Part shown: positions 1 to 9,483 of the stretch, piece after piece
Layout: the number at the start of each line of letters is the position of its first letter
Numbering within the stretch: the stretch's first letter is position 1
Source: Kovacikia minuta CCNUW1
GTDB taxonomy: Bacteria; Cyanobacteriota; Cyanobacteriia; Leptolyngbyales; Leptolyngbyaceae
NCBI RefSeq assembly: GCF_020091585.1
Contig: NZ_CP083582.1
Span: 4,216,001 to 4,280,000 of the forward strand
Length of the DNA: 64,000 nt
Direction: 5' to 3'
Notes under the pieces: generated by a model
What the model saw: the letters and a program-made list of their open reading frames with translations, nothing else
Databases searched by the model: none
What the model was told of the DNA's origin: nothing
Made by a program: the position numbers and the translations under genes

Positions 1-518
1 GCCATCATTGACAGCCAGTCCGTCAAACTGGGGCAAAAAGGGGGGAGGAACACGGAGTTGATGGCAACAAGCAGATAAAAGGACGGAAGCGTCATATTGT
101 AGTCGATGTGCTGGGATTAGTTTTAGGGTGTTATGTCACAGCTGCCAATACGGCTGATGTAAAAGCCGCTCCAGCGGTTCTGGTCTGGGTCTTAGAAATG
201 TATGAACGGATTGCTAAAGTCTTGGCAGACAAAGGCTATCGAGGCGCATTGGCAACCTTGATTGAGCAAGCGTTTGAAAATCGTCAAGTGAAGCTAGAAA
301 TTAGTCAACGTCCAGACGAGACAAAAGGATTTCAGCTTGAACCGAAACGATGGATTGTTGAGCGGACTTGGACTTGGCTTGAGAATGCTCGCAGTTTGAC
401 TCGTGACTATGAACGCTTGCCTGAAAATCATGAAGGGATGATCTATGTCGTCATGATTCGGTTAATGCTCCGACGATTAACCAAGAATCGTCGAACGTGG
501 CAATCAAAAGCTGTTTAA
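1..518 (+). pseudogene. IS5-family transposase, 3' remnant
   Basis: The reading frame carries the C-terminal half of an IS5-type DDE transposase. It has an AIIDSQSVK block at the very start, then KGRKRHIVVD, then WIVERTWTWLENARSL and a closing IRLMLRRL, which is the usual end of this family. The first block and the rest are in different frames, with a shift near position 30-65, so the copy is frameshifted. It also runs off the left edge of the window. It lies directly upstream of the truncated DUF262 gene and may be what removed that gene's 5' end. Confidence 0.75.
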
Positions 519-636
519 CGATCATTTACAAACACTTTCTAAACTGTAGAAATTTAGTCAGGTCAAAGATTATCTTACAGCTTCTTAACATTTGTAAGGA
601 CGGGTATGGCAGCCACAGTGGCCGATCGGTGGCATC

Positions 637-2277
637 TTGTTGCAAGAAGTGTGCAATGGTTCCTGGAAGGTTTGTTCTCGGTTGGTTGAAGGAGTGCAAT
701 TGGAACAAGTTCCAATTCCTACCGAACTAATTCTGGATGGGCAGCAGCGGTGTACCACGCTCTTTATGTGTTTGTTCTCTAATCGCCCTGTACGAGTGCA
801 GAGCCGACGGAACGGCAAAATGAGCGATCGCTGGTACTACATTGACATCCAGAAAGCCCTCGATCCTGATGTTGAGCGAGAACAGTCGATTCTGGGTTTC
901 AATAACCGTCGGATTCGTCCTGGCTTTGCAGGGCATCCTGCCATCAATTGTTCCTCTCCAGAGCAAGAATACGAACTGGGATTATTTCCCCTGGCTCAAG
1001 TGTTTAGCTATGCCGCCTGGCGGCAGGGATATTCCAAATACTGGCAATATGATCCCGTCAAGCTGGAACTTCTGGATCGTTTTGAGCGGGAGGTGATCAA
1101 GCGATTTGAGCATTTTCAGGTGCCTGTCATTCGCCTCAAGCCAGGACTGCCAAAAACCGCAATCTGCCGTGTGTTTGAGAAGGTCAACACTCAATCAGAG
1201 CAGCTCAACTTCTTTGATTTGGCAACCGCCTGTTTTGCCAGTCAGGACTTTTCGCTCCGAGATGACTGGGCAAAGCGGGAGGAACGTCTCAAGCAGCATC
1301 GAGTCCTACAGACCGTAAAAGAGACTGATTACATTGCCTGTGTGGCGCTGGTCGCTACTTATCATCAACGTCAACAGGCGATCGCAGCAGGCACCCCTAC
1401 CCAACAACTACCCGCAGTCGCTTGTAGCCGGGAGGAAGTGTTAGATCTGTCGCTGGCGGACTACCAGAAGTACGCTGATCAAGTCGTTGTAGGTTACGAG
1501 GAAGCAGCACGGTTTTTGTATGGACAAAAAATCCAAACGGCTGAGAATTTGCCATACCAGATTCAATTGGTCGCTCTTGCGGCTATTCTGGCGGTCGTAG
1601 GTTACCCGCAGGATCGGGTGCGGGCAAAGCTGGAGCAGTGGTTCTGGTGCGGGAGTTGCGCGGCTCTATATACTTCCTGGCACGAACGTCGTGCCTCACG
1701 GGATATGGTGGAAGTCCCTATCTGGTTAAACGGGGATGGAGAACTACCAAACACCGTTCAAATGGCACATTTGCAGGCTGAACGACTCCTGCTTGTGCGG
1801 CGGCGGCATGGAGCAGTTTATAAAGCTATCAATGCTTTGCTACGGAAAAATGGGGCGATCGACTTTGCGGCTGGTGAGGCATTGGCAGAGATTAATCTAT
1901 TCAATGACCCGATTGACAGTCACCACATTTTTCCTGTGGCGTATTGCAAGAAGCAGGGAATTGATAAAGACCGGTACAACAGCCTGGTGAACCTGACACC
2001 CCTATCCCGATTATCAAACCAGAAAATTGGTGGAAAGGCTCCAAGCCAGTACTTGCGGGTATTAGAAGCAGAAGGGATCAGTCGGCGACGGATGGACGAA
2101 ATCCTCAGATCTCACTTAATTGAACCAGAAACTCTGAGAGCAGACGACTTTGAATCCTTCTTGAGCAAACGTGCCTACGCTTTGATGGATTTGGTGAATC
2201 GTGCAATGGGCAAGACCTCAACAGGTGGGCTGATGGAAATTGCTTCCAGCCCAACTTCCAAACGGGCAAGTGCTTGA
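637..2277 (+). CDS. DUF262/HNH protein (GmrSD-like), 5'-truncated
   Basis: This is a DUF262-type protein with a C-terminal HNH-like region. The sequence shows LILDGQQRCTTLF, the DGQQR signature of DUF262 (ParB-like NTPase fold), near residue 30, and DSHHIFPVAYCKK with NSLVNLTPLS, an HNH-like nuclease block, near residue 425. GmrSD-type proteins of this build are type IV restriction enzymes that cut modified phage DNA. That function is inferred for this copy. The family usually has about 50 residues before DGQQR, including a QRxxxW segment. Here only a PIGGILL-like piece remains, in frame after a stop at 595-597, so the 5' end is lost and the given start is only the first usable codon. Probably inactive. 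Confidence 0.7.
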   Translation: MLQEVCNGSWKVCSRLVEGVQLEQVPIPTELILDGQQRCTTLFMCLFSNRPVRVQSRRNGKMSDRWYYIDIQKALDPDVEREQSILGFNNRRIRPGFAGHPAINCSSPEQEYELGLFPLAQVFSYAAWRQGYSKYWQYDPVKLELLDRFEREVIKRFEHFQVPVIRLKPGLPKTAICRVFEKVNTQSEQLNFFDLATACFASQDFSLRDDWAKREERLKQHRVLQTVKETDYIACVALVATYHQRQQAIAAGTPTQQLPAVACSREEVLDLSLADYQKYADQVVVGYEEAARFLYGQKIQTAENLPYQIQLVALAAILAVVGYPQDRVRAKLEQWFWCGSCAALYTSWHERRASRDMVEVPIWLNGDGELPNTVQMAHLQAERLLLVRRRHGAVYKAINALLRKNGAIDFAAGEALAEINLFNDPIDSHHIFPVAYCKKQGIDKDRYNSLVNLTPLSRLSNQKIGGKAPSQYLRVLEAEGISRRRMDEILRSHLIEPETLRADDFESFLSKRAYALMDLVNRAMGKTSTGGLMEIASSPTSKRASA

Positions 2278-2310
2278 TTTGTCCTATGGCTCATCAGTGG
2301 GATAACTCTT

Positions 2311-2496
2311 ATGTCTCAATCTCTGGAAGATTACCGACTTGCATTAGTGGAACGGGCATTACGGCTCAGGGACAGCGACAAACCGCCAAACTGGTATTTG
2401 CCTGAAACAGTGCGATTCGCAAAGGATGCAACAAACTTCCTGTACTTATTGCTGAAAAGCGCGATCGCGGCAGATGTACCATTGATGCCACATTAA
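2311..2496 (+). CDS. small hypothetical protein
   Basis: A 61-residue ORF starts 33 bases after the DUF262/HNH gene in the same direction. It is charged, with LVERALRLRDSDKPPNWYLP, and has no motif I recognise. Its spacing suggests co-transcription with the upstream gene. It ends exactly where the convergent small gene on the other strand ends. Confidence 0.35.
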   Translation: MSQSLEDYRLALVERALRLRDSDKPPNWYLPETVRFAKDATNFLYLLLKSAIAADVPLMPH

Positions 2497-2697
2497 TCAC
2501 TCTTCATTTTTCCGTTGTGCATCAAACATAATTTGATAGCTTGCTTCAGGTTCCATGCGACGAAGCACTTTCATGTGAGCCTCCGCATCATTGCGACGAC
2601 GGAATCGTTTAACAATGATGGTACGGGCGTTTGGTAAGAGCCAAATAATACACCAGGGATGAAGTTGATCACGGTAAGGCATTGGATAAAAAAGCAT
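2497..2697 (-). CDS. small conserved-type hypothetical protein
   Basis: About 66 residues, starting at MLFYPMPYRD. It contains HPWCIIWLLPNARTIIVKRF and RRNDAEAHMKVLRRMEP, a pattern I associate with short accessory proteins in cyanobacteria. I cannot name a domain. The longer upstream start is also open. Convergent with the preceding gene. Function unknown. Confidence 0.45.
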   Translation of the reverse strand: MLFYPMPYRDQLHPWCIIWLLPNARTIIVKRFRRRNDAEAHMKVLRRMEPEASYQIMFDAQRKNEE

Positions 2698-2855
2698 AGG
2701 AAAGTTGAGCGATTGCCACCTGTGCATCGCATGAACAGGTTTCGAGCAAATTTTTCAGCAGCAAAAACCGCTACTCATGCCTGAGCAGGTAAATCTTTGC
2801 TCTGTTACTGAGATGTCTGTGTAGAAGATTTCGTAAAATGGCAAACTGATAAGCT

Positions 2856-4026
2856 GTTAAGCATCTAAATTACATATAATTGATGATAGATTTTTGAAGT
2901 TAACATGACAACCAAGAATTATTTAACTCCCGAAGAGAAACTTAAATTGCAAGGACAATTAAAGTTTCATGAGCATCCTGAAATCCGAGAAAGAATTCTA
3001 ATTCTCCTATTAAGGAATGCCGGAAGAACACAACAGGAAATAGCAGATTTTTTAGGTTGTTCCTTACGAAAAGTTGCTTATTGGTGTACTCATGGAGACC
3101 CTAGCAACTTAGACAGCCTAACGGATGCGAGAATGGCAGGCAACTACCACAAAGCGACAGAAGAGTATATCCATTTGCTGCTAGAAGTAATCGATAAAGA
3201 ACCCCAAGAATACGGTTATGAGTTTGGCAATTGGACTGCTCAGAGACTTGCAACTTACTTAGAGGAGGAGACAGGGATAAAATTAAGTGGGAGTCAGGTT
3301 AGGAGAATTCTCAGTAAAAAAAATATGTTTATATCTGGTCAAAATACAGCCTTGAAGACAAGCAGGATCCAGAGAAAAGAAAGCTATTCAAAGCCAAGCT
3401 AGAGGAGTATTTACGGATTACGAAAGAATCTCCAGAGCGCCTTCAGGTGTGGTTTTGGGATGAGACTGGATTTAGTTTAAGAGTGATTAGAAGACGGAGG
3501 TGGACTAAGAAAGGTAGCCGAAATAAGGTTTCGGGACGACGGAGAAAAGGGCGATTTAGTGTTATGGGAGGAGTACGATTTTCTGACAAGAAAAGAATTG
3601 TTGATTTCATTTCAAAAGGTACTGGAGAGAGTTTCATGAGTGTTCTTGAAGGATTTTATCAGGAACTCAAAAATGAGTGGGCAGAAACAGGGAATGATAT
3701 AGATAACTTTGAACAAAATGGACCGAAAATCATCATTATTCTGGACAATGCCAGTATTCACAAGCGTCAAGATATTCTAGAAATAATTAAGAAGAAGATG
3801 CCTAATCTGATTTTAGAATTCCTACCTGAATACAGCCCTGACTACAATCTGGCAGAATTGGTTTGGCACTCAGCAAAAGAGTTTATCTCTAATCGCCTAT
3901 TTAAATCAATTGAAGAGCTGGAAGCTCTTGTCAATAAATTACTGAATGAGGGTGATTTGATTGTAAATTGGGGGAGAAGTATCAAAAATAAAGGAAATGC
4001 TATTAATGCAATTTAGATGCACACTA
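2856..4026 (+). mobile_element. IS630-family insertion sequence
   Basis: The element is delimited by inverted repeats sharing GCATCTAAATT: left near 2860, right as AATTTAGATGC near 4010-4020. TA dinucleotides lie close to both tips, as expected for IS630/Tc1-mariner elements. The exact outer bases are uncertain because the two tips differ by a few nucleotides. It carries one transposase gene broken into two frames. Confidence 0.7.
2905..4016 (+). pseudogene. IS630-family transposase, frameshifted
   Basis: The N-terminal part (2905-3402) has a helix-turn-helix, QQEIADFLGCSLRKVAYW. The C-terminal part (3447-4016) has the DDE core: WFWDETGFSLR (first Asp), IIIILDNASIHK (second Asp) and LPEYSPDYNLAELVW (family PxYSPxxNxxE box). 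The two halves are in different frames across about 3390-3447. Some IS630 elements use programmed frameshifting, but a plain disabling mutation is equally possible. Confidence 0.8.
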
Positions 4027-4142
4027 GCTTAGGGCGCAGCTAACTCTCAAGGTCTTTCACCTGTTGAGTTGCTACCGATTCCCTATTTATGCCACTAAAA
4101 GCGTAAATCAATTTACGAAAACCGTCAACTATTTTACTCCTA

Positions 4143-4382
4143 ATGACAAGCAAGCCCGAACGATCGCCATTAATGAGACTCAGAGTGCAACGCTTTCTGA
4201 CTCAACAGCAGTTGGCGGATGCGTTAGGGGTGACTGAGACAACAGTAAGGAACTGGGAGGCAGGGCGATCTCAACCCAAGTTAACTCCCGCCCAGTATAA
4301 AAAGTTACTTGAGATTTTACAGATCACACCAGATGAGTTACCCGACGAATTTGGAACACCAGACGGGCAGAAGGAGCCGTAG
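4143..4382 (+). CDS. XRE-family helix-turn-helix regulator
   Basis: A 79-residue protein consisting almost entirely of a Cro/C1-type helix-turn-helix: LTQQQLADALGVTETTVRNW then EAGRSQPKLTP, with a short acidic tail. Single-domain proteins like this bind DNA as dimers and often control a neighbouring accessory gene. The next gene starts 57 bases downstream in the same direction, so the two may form an operon. Confidence 0.75.
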   Translation: MTSKPERSPLMRLRVQRFLTQQQLADALGVTETTVRNWEAGRSQPKLTPAQYKKLLEILQITPDELPDEFGTPDGQKEP

Positions 4383-4439
4383 CTAAGGGTTTAATTGTGG
4401 GAACTCTAAAGAAAACTACTCTTTAGGGAGCAATCTACT

Positions 4440-4919
4440 ATGCCAATTACTCCGATTAGTGCAGCATTAACTCAAAGCGATCGAGATGCTGTGATGGCTG
4501 CTGTAGCCACAATCAAGGCAAAGTTATCATTTCTGATTGATTTGACAGCCGACGAGCGTAAAGCTCTGCCAAAGATGGGAGATAAGAGCCGAGCGTTTGT
4601 CAGTAAAGCATTGGAGGTAGCAACACAGAACCCGGACTTCTTGCCAAGATCCTTTGACCTAGATGAGATGCGGAAGGATGTGCAACTGTTTGAAGCCTTG
4701 TTTCCTTTGCTGATGTCACTAACGCAATTACAGGAATTGGTAGACGATACCTGTTTAGCAGTTGGTAGTGAAGCCTATGCCTCAGCCTTGCAGGTTTACA
4801 ATTATGCAAAGGCAAGCGGTCAGGGTTCTGGATTAGATTCTGTCATTGGCGAAATGGGGCAACGATTTGTCAAGAAACCCCGAAAGCCCAAAGCTCAAAG
4901 TGCATCAGCCGGAGCTTGA
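4440..4919 (+). CDS. hypothetical protein after XRE regulator
   Basis: 159 residues with a probable ribosome site (GGGAG) just upstream of ATG. The protein looks helical: repeated A/L/E-rich segments, DAVMAAVATIKAKLSFLIDL near the N-terminus, and a basic C-terminal tail VKKPRKPKAQ. No catalytic motif seen. Position directly after an XRE protein makes a regulated accessory partner possible, but the function is unknown. Confidence 0.5.
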   Translation: MPITPISAALTQSDRDAVMAAVATIKAKLSFLIDLTADERKALPKMGDKSRAFVSKALEVATQNPDFLPRSFDLDEMRKDVQLFEALFPLLMSLTQLQELVDDTCLAVGSEAYASALQVYNYAKASGQGSGLDSVIGEMGQRFVKKPRKPKAQSASAGA

Positions 4920-4991
4920 GATCTACGCCTCACGTAAAAAGGCTGACTATTTGGCTAAGGAGATGCATGATTCAAGCTCGGAACTCGATCG

Positions 4992-5180
4992 TTCTACTGT
5001 TGAGGTCAACTATTTGAGTTCTGAGCTTCGCAATTTGAGGTCAAAGGTCAAATTTTCAAGCTTGGAAGTCAAACTTTTGAGTTCAGAAGTCAAATTTTTC
5101 AGCTTGGAGGTCGAACTTTTGAGTTCAGAGGTGGAAATTTGAAGTTCAGAACTCCAATCTTGAGGTTCAAAGGTCAAAAG
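4992..5180. repeat. degenerate 21-bp tandem repeat coding heptads
   Basis: About eight to nine 21-base units can be laid out from roughly 4992 to 5180, for example TTGAGTTCAGAAGTCAAATT at 5076 and TTGAGTTCAGAGGTGGAAAT at 5118, alternating with a unit built on AGCTTGGAGGTC. Because 21 is three times seven, both strands read as seven-residue repeats: LSSEVKF-like on + (ORF 4846-5142) and LTSELKS-like on - (ORF 5010-5219, starting MIMTIQFASPKWELL). I cannot tell which strand, if any, is translated. The minus ORF has the cleaner non-repeat leader. Confidence 0.75.
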
Positions 5181-5230
5181 CTCCCATTTTGGACTTGCAA
5201 ACTGAATCGTCATAATCAACCCTTATCCCA

Positions 5231-6445
5231 ATGATGGCGACTACATCTCAAACCCAGATCATCTTTCCTCAATCCTCCAGCGAACAAGGGTATGCTTTTG
5301 AGTACCTCCTACTCCGCTACTTCCAACAAGTTCGGGGAAGTACCATAGAACATTTCTCAACGTATAAACATGGTAAGGATAAGAAGTGGTATCAGATTGA
5401 TGGTTTATTAGTGAATGATAAACGCCAACTTCTAGAAGCAAAGTTTTATCAGAAGCCCGTTGGATGTAGAGAAATCGATCCAGATGAACGATTACAAGCG
5501 GCTATAGCCTTTGATTGTGATGAATTACTTCTAGTCTCTCTTAATGGTTTCAAAGATGATGTGCGATCGTGGGCAAGTTCTGTATCTCTTCCTGTACGTT
5601 TTGTCGAATGGAATGAGATTAGAGAAGATGTCTTGGAAAGCTTTGAGGGAACATTCACCGTATTACTAGATCAAGTTCTGTTAGAAGAAACGATAGCAAC
5701 TAGCTTCTCTCATTCAAAAAGTAAACTGTCGTTTAGTAATCAACTCGTTGCAAGCTCCATTGCAGGATTTCCAGAATTCTCTGTTTACTCTGATTCTATT
5801 GAACTCTGGTTGCGTCGTTTGCGTAGATTGGCAGATTGGCAAGAACAGTTAACAAACGGACAATTTCACTACCAGAACACTTTAGAGACTGTTCGATTAC
5901 TTCCTGATAAGGATAGTTATCTCAGCTTAGAAGAAGCTTGGCGAATTGAAGATGCTTTTTCTGGCTATGCAGCACGAACTTATGGGGCTGTAAGAGAAAC
6001 TGCACAAGCATTGAGAAATTTAGGGGGTTCAGCAGTTCTGAAAGCAGTTGTGCAAGAAATTCATCTTTCGTTTCAACAAGACCGCAGACCAGACAAACGA
6101 ACAGGTGATAGTGGCGTAAGGGACTCGCTGAATGCTTTAGCGTTTATGGCACTTGTACAACGTCCTGTGCAACGGGGAGATGGTTATACCTTGACTCCAC
6201 TAGGTTGGGCATATGTCAGAGGTGATGAACCTGATGATCAGATTTTCAGGGAACGACTTACTGAATGGCTACCGTTTAGATACTTCAGATTAGCGATCGA
6301 AGAATACCAAGTTCCACTAGATAAGAAAAGCATTATTGAATGGTTCCAAACTCAATATGCACCGTATGAGCCTTATGCAAGATGTCTATTCAATGCAAAT
6401 AAAGTTGATGGTTTGATAAATTGGTATAAGCAACTTGGATTTTGA
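5231..6445 (+). CDS. PD-(D/E)XK restriction-endonuclease-like protein
   Basis: 404 residues. Residues 20-85 look like a restriction-endonuclease fold: EQGYAFEYLLLRYFQQ helix, then WYQIDGLLV (catalytic Asp) and QLLEAKFYQK (the ExK pair). This resembles Mrr/HSDR-type nuclease modules. The remaining 300 residues are helical with no named domain, and the C-terminal third contains TPLGWAYVRG, which could be a winged-helix end. Start chosen at the first ATG pair. Neighbours are a truncated GmrSD-like gene and an RT-SLATT pair, so a defence role is plausible but inferred. The ORF is intact, unlike its neighbours. Confidence 0.6.
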   Translation: MMATTSQTQIIFPQSSSEQGYAFEYLLLRYFQQVRGSTIEHFSTYKHGKDKKWYQIDGLLVNDKRQLLEAKFYQKPVGCREIDPDERLQAAIAFDCDELLLVSLNGFKDDVRSWASSVSLPVRFVEWNEIREDVLESFEGTFTVLLDQVLLEETIATSFSHSKSKLSFSNQLVASSIAGFPEFSVYSDSIELWLRRLRRLADWQEQLTNGQFHYQNTLETVRLLPDKDSYLSLEEAWRIEDAFSGYAARTYGAVRETAQALRNLGGSAVLKAVVQEIHLSFQQDRRPDKRTGDSGVRDSLNALAFMALVQRPVQRGDGYTLTPLGWAYVRGDEPDDQIFRERLTEWLPFRYFRLAIEEYQVPLDKKSIIEWFQTQYAPYEPYARCLFNANKVDGLINWYKQLGF

Positions 6446-6754
6446 TGTGAGTAATCAAAAGTGAAAGTAAATAAGTTAGGTTCGAGTAACCAAAGCGGTG
6501 AAACTCAGAACTTCTAACTTTCGTCAATGCCATCCATTACATGACCCACTTTAAGTCAATGTCTTCACCTATCTTTGCGCTAAGCATGACTCTATTTCAA
6601 CAATTCACTCCCTTCAAAAGCTACATCGATAAGCACCAGCAAGTAGCGGAATTTGCCATAACTAATCATTGACAGTCTTAAAGATTCTTTAGATCATAGG
6701 AGAGAAGAGAGCAGTCCAATTCGTTCTTTAAGAATAATTAAAAGTTCTTCCTTT
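6446..6754 (+). other. intergenic region upstream of reverse transcriptase
   Basis: 309 bases without a convincing ORF. The last 40 bases are AT-rich with TTCTTTAAGAATAATTAAAA just before the RT start and could hold a promoter or 5' untranslated RNA. No strong hairpin was found by eye. Confidence 0.3.
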
Positions 6755-6796
6755 ATGGATAAAACTCTAGCAACTCCATATCAATTAATGAACGTC

Positions 6797-6905
6797 TCCG
6801 CTGCAAAGCAGACGGAGTATAACTTCGCTCCACTCGCACGCTTCGCGGCTCGATTCCGCTCAACAGCACCCTTGACGCTGTATGGGACGGACGCAGCAGA
6901 GCTGC
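6797..6905 (+). repeat. palindromic repeat insert in RT reading frame
   Basis: This stretch is richer in GC and in short palindromes than the AT-rich RT gene around it. Examples are TCCGCTGCAAAGCAGACGGA and GCACGCTTCGCGGCTCG. It keeps the frame open and adds roughly 35 residues of Ala/Arg/Thr-rich peptide near the N-terminus. It resembles the small interspersed repeats common in filamentous cyanobacteria. Confidence 0.5.
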
Positions 6906-7567
6906 GGGGAATTGACCCTCAGAGATTAAAGTTTTACTTTACAGTAAAGTCTCTTAAAGAGATTTACAACTCAAGATTTAAACTAAATAAAACACAAGGA
7001 GTCGATCGCCTTAATGGGATTCAGTTTGAAAGACAGTCGAAGCAGCAGATTAAGATAATTCACGAAAAGTGCCTCGCTGGGACTTACAAGTTTTCACCTT
7101 ATCTTGAATTATTACGCTCTAAAGGAAGAGGAAAACTTCCTAGAGTGCTAGCTGTTCCTACAGTACGGGATCGAATTGTTCTGTATGCCTTAAAAGAGAT
7201 CCTGATTGATGTGTTTTCTGAATCTATTCCACGAGATCTCGCTAATACCTATATTTACAAAATTACTGATTTTATGAGGGATAAGAACCCTGCAAGTGTA
7301 GGTGTTTTTCGGGCAGACATAGAAAACTTTTATGATTCAATAGATAGAGAGAAGTTACTAGCAAAGCTAAACCTTAGAATAAAATCAAATAAAATTTTGA
7401 CCTTGATTGAACGAGCAATTACATCTCCAATTGTTCCTCAAGGCTATAAAAAAGTGGATTTGAAAAAATATTCATCAGTCAAAGGCATACCACAAGGGTT
7501 GTCTATCTCAAATATACTTGCAGCTATTTATCTAGCTGAACTTGACGACTTTATGAGAAGTAATGAG

Positions 7568-8746
7568 GGGAGCATGTCACCTTCTGAGTAGAAAAATCAG
7601 AATGGAGGAGTCCTCAATTGCTGGATAATGGGTCATGACACCGGAAGAAGAACAAGCCGTTGCGTATCATGTTCGCGAACTTGCCAAACTGCTGTACAAA
7701 GATGCTGACGCTAGTCAAACGCCCATGACCAACTTGGGAGAAATCGAAGCAGCGGTGCGCGAGCAGGTTCAGAAGCACGTAACACCCGAGATGGGCGTTT
7801 TTTTATCGAAACAGTTACGGGCACAACCGAAGGGTACCCGCGACAGCTAAAAAGCATTTTAGGAACGCTGCCACTGACCAGCGAACAAGCCAATCAATTG
7901 GGAGTGAGCAAAGGGAGTCAATTGAGTCCCTATCTGGAGATGTGTTGTTTGAGAATCAGTGCGAATGTGTCCTATGCTCATGCCACAGAAGATGTGGCCC
8001 TTTTAACCGGAGTGCGGGTGAGTCCGAAAACTCAGCAACGCCTGGTGCAACGTCAGTCGTTTGCCCACCCCACAGTGCAACTGACGGATGCGGTCAATCA
8101 AGTCAGTTTGGACGGTGGACAAATGCGCTTTGTCACGCCCAAGGGCGAACCATCCGAGTGGAAGCAATACAAAGCGGTCCGGTTGGACACCGATGGCATC
8201 GGCATGGCGTGGTTTCAGGACAATGCGGCATTGGTCAATTGGGTGCAAGACCAACCGTTACAATCCCCCTTGTACTGCATCGGGGATGGACATCCGGGCA
8301 TTTGGAATCTGCTGAGCCAACTCGTCGAAGATGACCAGCGCATTGAGATTCTCGATTGGTATCATCTGATGGAAAATCTGCACAAAGTGGGTGGGTCGTT
8401 GCAACGTCATGCTCAAGCCCGTCAACTGCTTTGGCGTGGGCAAGTAGATGCAGCCATTGCGGTATTTGAGGATTGTGCTCTAGAGCAGGCAAAGTGTTTT
8501 CAAAACTATCTCCGGGAGCATCGTCATCGCATTGTCAATTATGAGTATTTTCAAGCGGAAGGATTGTGTGCGATTGGTTCTGGAGATGTGGAATCTTGGG
8601 TGAAACAGATTGACCGTCGGATTCAGTTATCGGGAGCCAGTTGGAATCCAGAGCATGCACCCCAAGTTCTAGCCCACCGCTGCGCTTATTTGAATGGTTC
8701 TCTCGATCCTCAACACCTTTTTCTCTCAAGAAGGTGACACGCTCCC
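7568..8746 (+). mobile_element. ISKra4-type element inserted in RT gene
   Basis: 1179 bp. Terminal inverted repeats read GGGAGCATGTCACCTTCT on the left and GGGAGCGTGTCACCTTCT when the right end is reverse-complemented. The element is flanked by a 9-bp direct repeat AGTAATGAG at 7559-7567 and 8747-8755. Exact ends and duplication indicate a recent, un-rearranged insertion. Confidence 0.88.
7635..8737 (+). CDS. ISKra4-type transposase, two reading frames
   Basis: The first frame (7635-7850) encodes the small N-terminal region beginning MTPEEEQAVAYHVRELAK. The second (7898-8737) encodes the DDE part: VSLDGGQMRFVTPKGE (first Asp), YCIGDGHPGIWNL (second Asp), ILDWYHLMENLHKVG, then the C-terminal IGSGDVESWVKQIDRR. 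The other ISKra4-type copies in this window have the same two-frame layout, so the split may be natural (programmed frameshift) rather than a mutation. Confidence 0.75.
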
Positions 8747-9483
8747 AGTAATGAGGAGTATATCTACTTTCGCTATGTTGATGATATTTTAATTTTTACT
8801 GAGAAGGATAAGCTTAAAAAAGCTGAAGAGATTCTAACAGAAAAGATTACAGAACTCAAACTAGCCTTCAATAAGGATAAGACTTATCCCATACCAGGCG
8901 AGGAGGAGTTTGAATATCTTGGCTATCACTTTAAACTTCCCAAAGTTACAGTGAGACAAGCATCAGTGATTAAATTTCTAAACTCCATCACAGCAAAGTT
9001 TAGCCAGTATAAACATACAAAGGCTAGTAAACTTAAGAAATTCAAGTATTTAGATGAGAATAAGTTAAAGGAAATGTTCATTTTGGATATTAATGAAAAA
9101 ATAACTGGTGCAATCAGTGAAAAAAAACGTTATGGATGGATTTTTTACTTTAGTTCTATCAATGAACTATCAGTATTATATAAACTGGATAAAATAATTG
9201 CTGGTTTATTTGAAAGGCTAGATGATTTTCATGGAACTCCGCCTTCAAGTTTAAAGAAACTCTCTCGTGCATATTTTGAAGCAAAATATAGTCCTACAAG
9301 TGGTTATATATACAATTATGACAACAATGATACGTTAGAGTCTAAGAGAAATTTTCTCTCCAAGAGAGGCAAGCTTGATCCTAACAAAGGCTACTCTGAG
9401 GAAGAGATTATCGAGCTTTATGACAAGGTAAAGCAAAGGAACTTATCCGAATTACAGAAGGATGATGCCTTCGTGTATTAAAC

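Larger units (their letters stand above)
6755..9481 (+). pseudogene. reverse transcriptase split by an ISKra4-type element
   Basis: Part one (6755-7567) and part two (8756-9481) rejoin exactly when 7568-8746 and one AGTAATGAG copy are removed, giving about 512 residues. RT motifs in order: FRADIENFYDSID (first catalytic Asp, near 190), KGIPQGLSISNILAAIYL, then EEYIYFRYVDDILIF (YVDD near 278-281) and FEYLGYHF. No group II intron maturase or HNH domain is present, so it resembles the defence-associated (UG/Abi-like) or retron class rather than an intron RT. Residues about 15-50 come from a repeat-like insert (see repeat at 6797-6905). It is followed by a SLATT membrane protein. As it stands the gene is inactive. 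Confidence 0.85.

Noticed and set aside
4846-5142. 98-aa ORF on the + strand overlapping the 159-aa gene
   Set aside because: Its first part is a shadow frame of the 4440-4919 gene and the rest is the repeat tract. Reported only as a repeat.
4992-5180. CRISPR-like appearance of regularly spaced repeats
   Set aside because: The units are directly adjacent 21-mers with no unique spacers, and they diverge continuously. This is a tandem repeat, not a CRISPR array.
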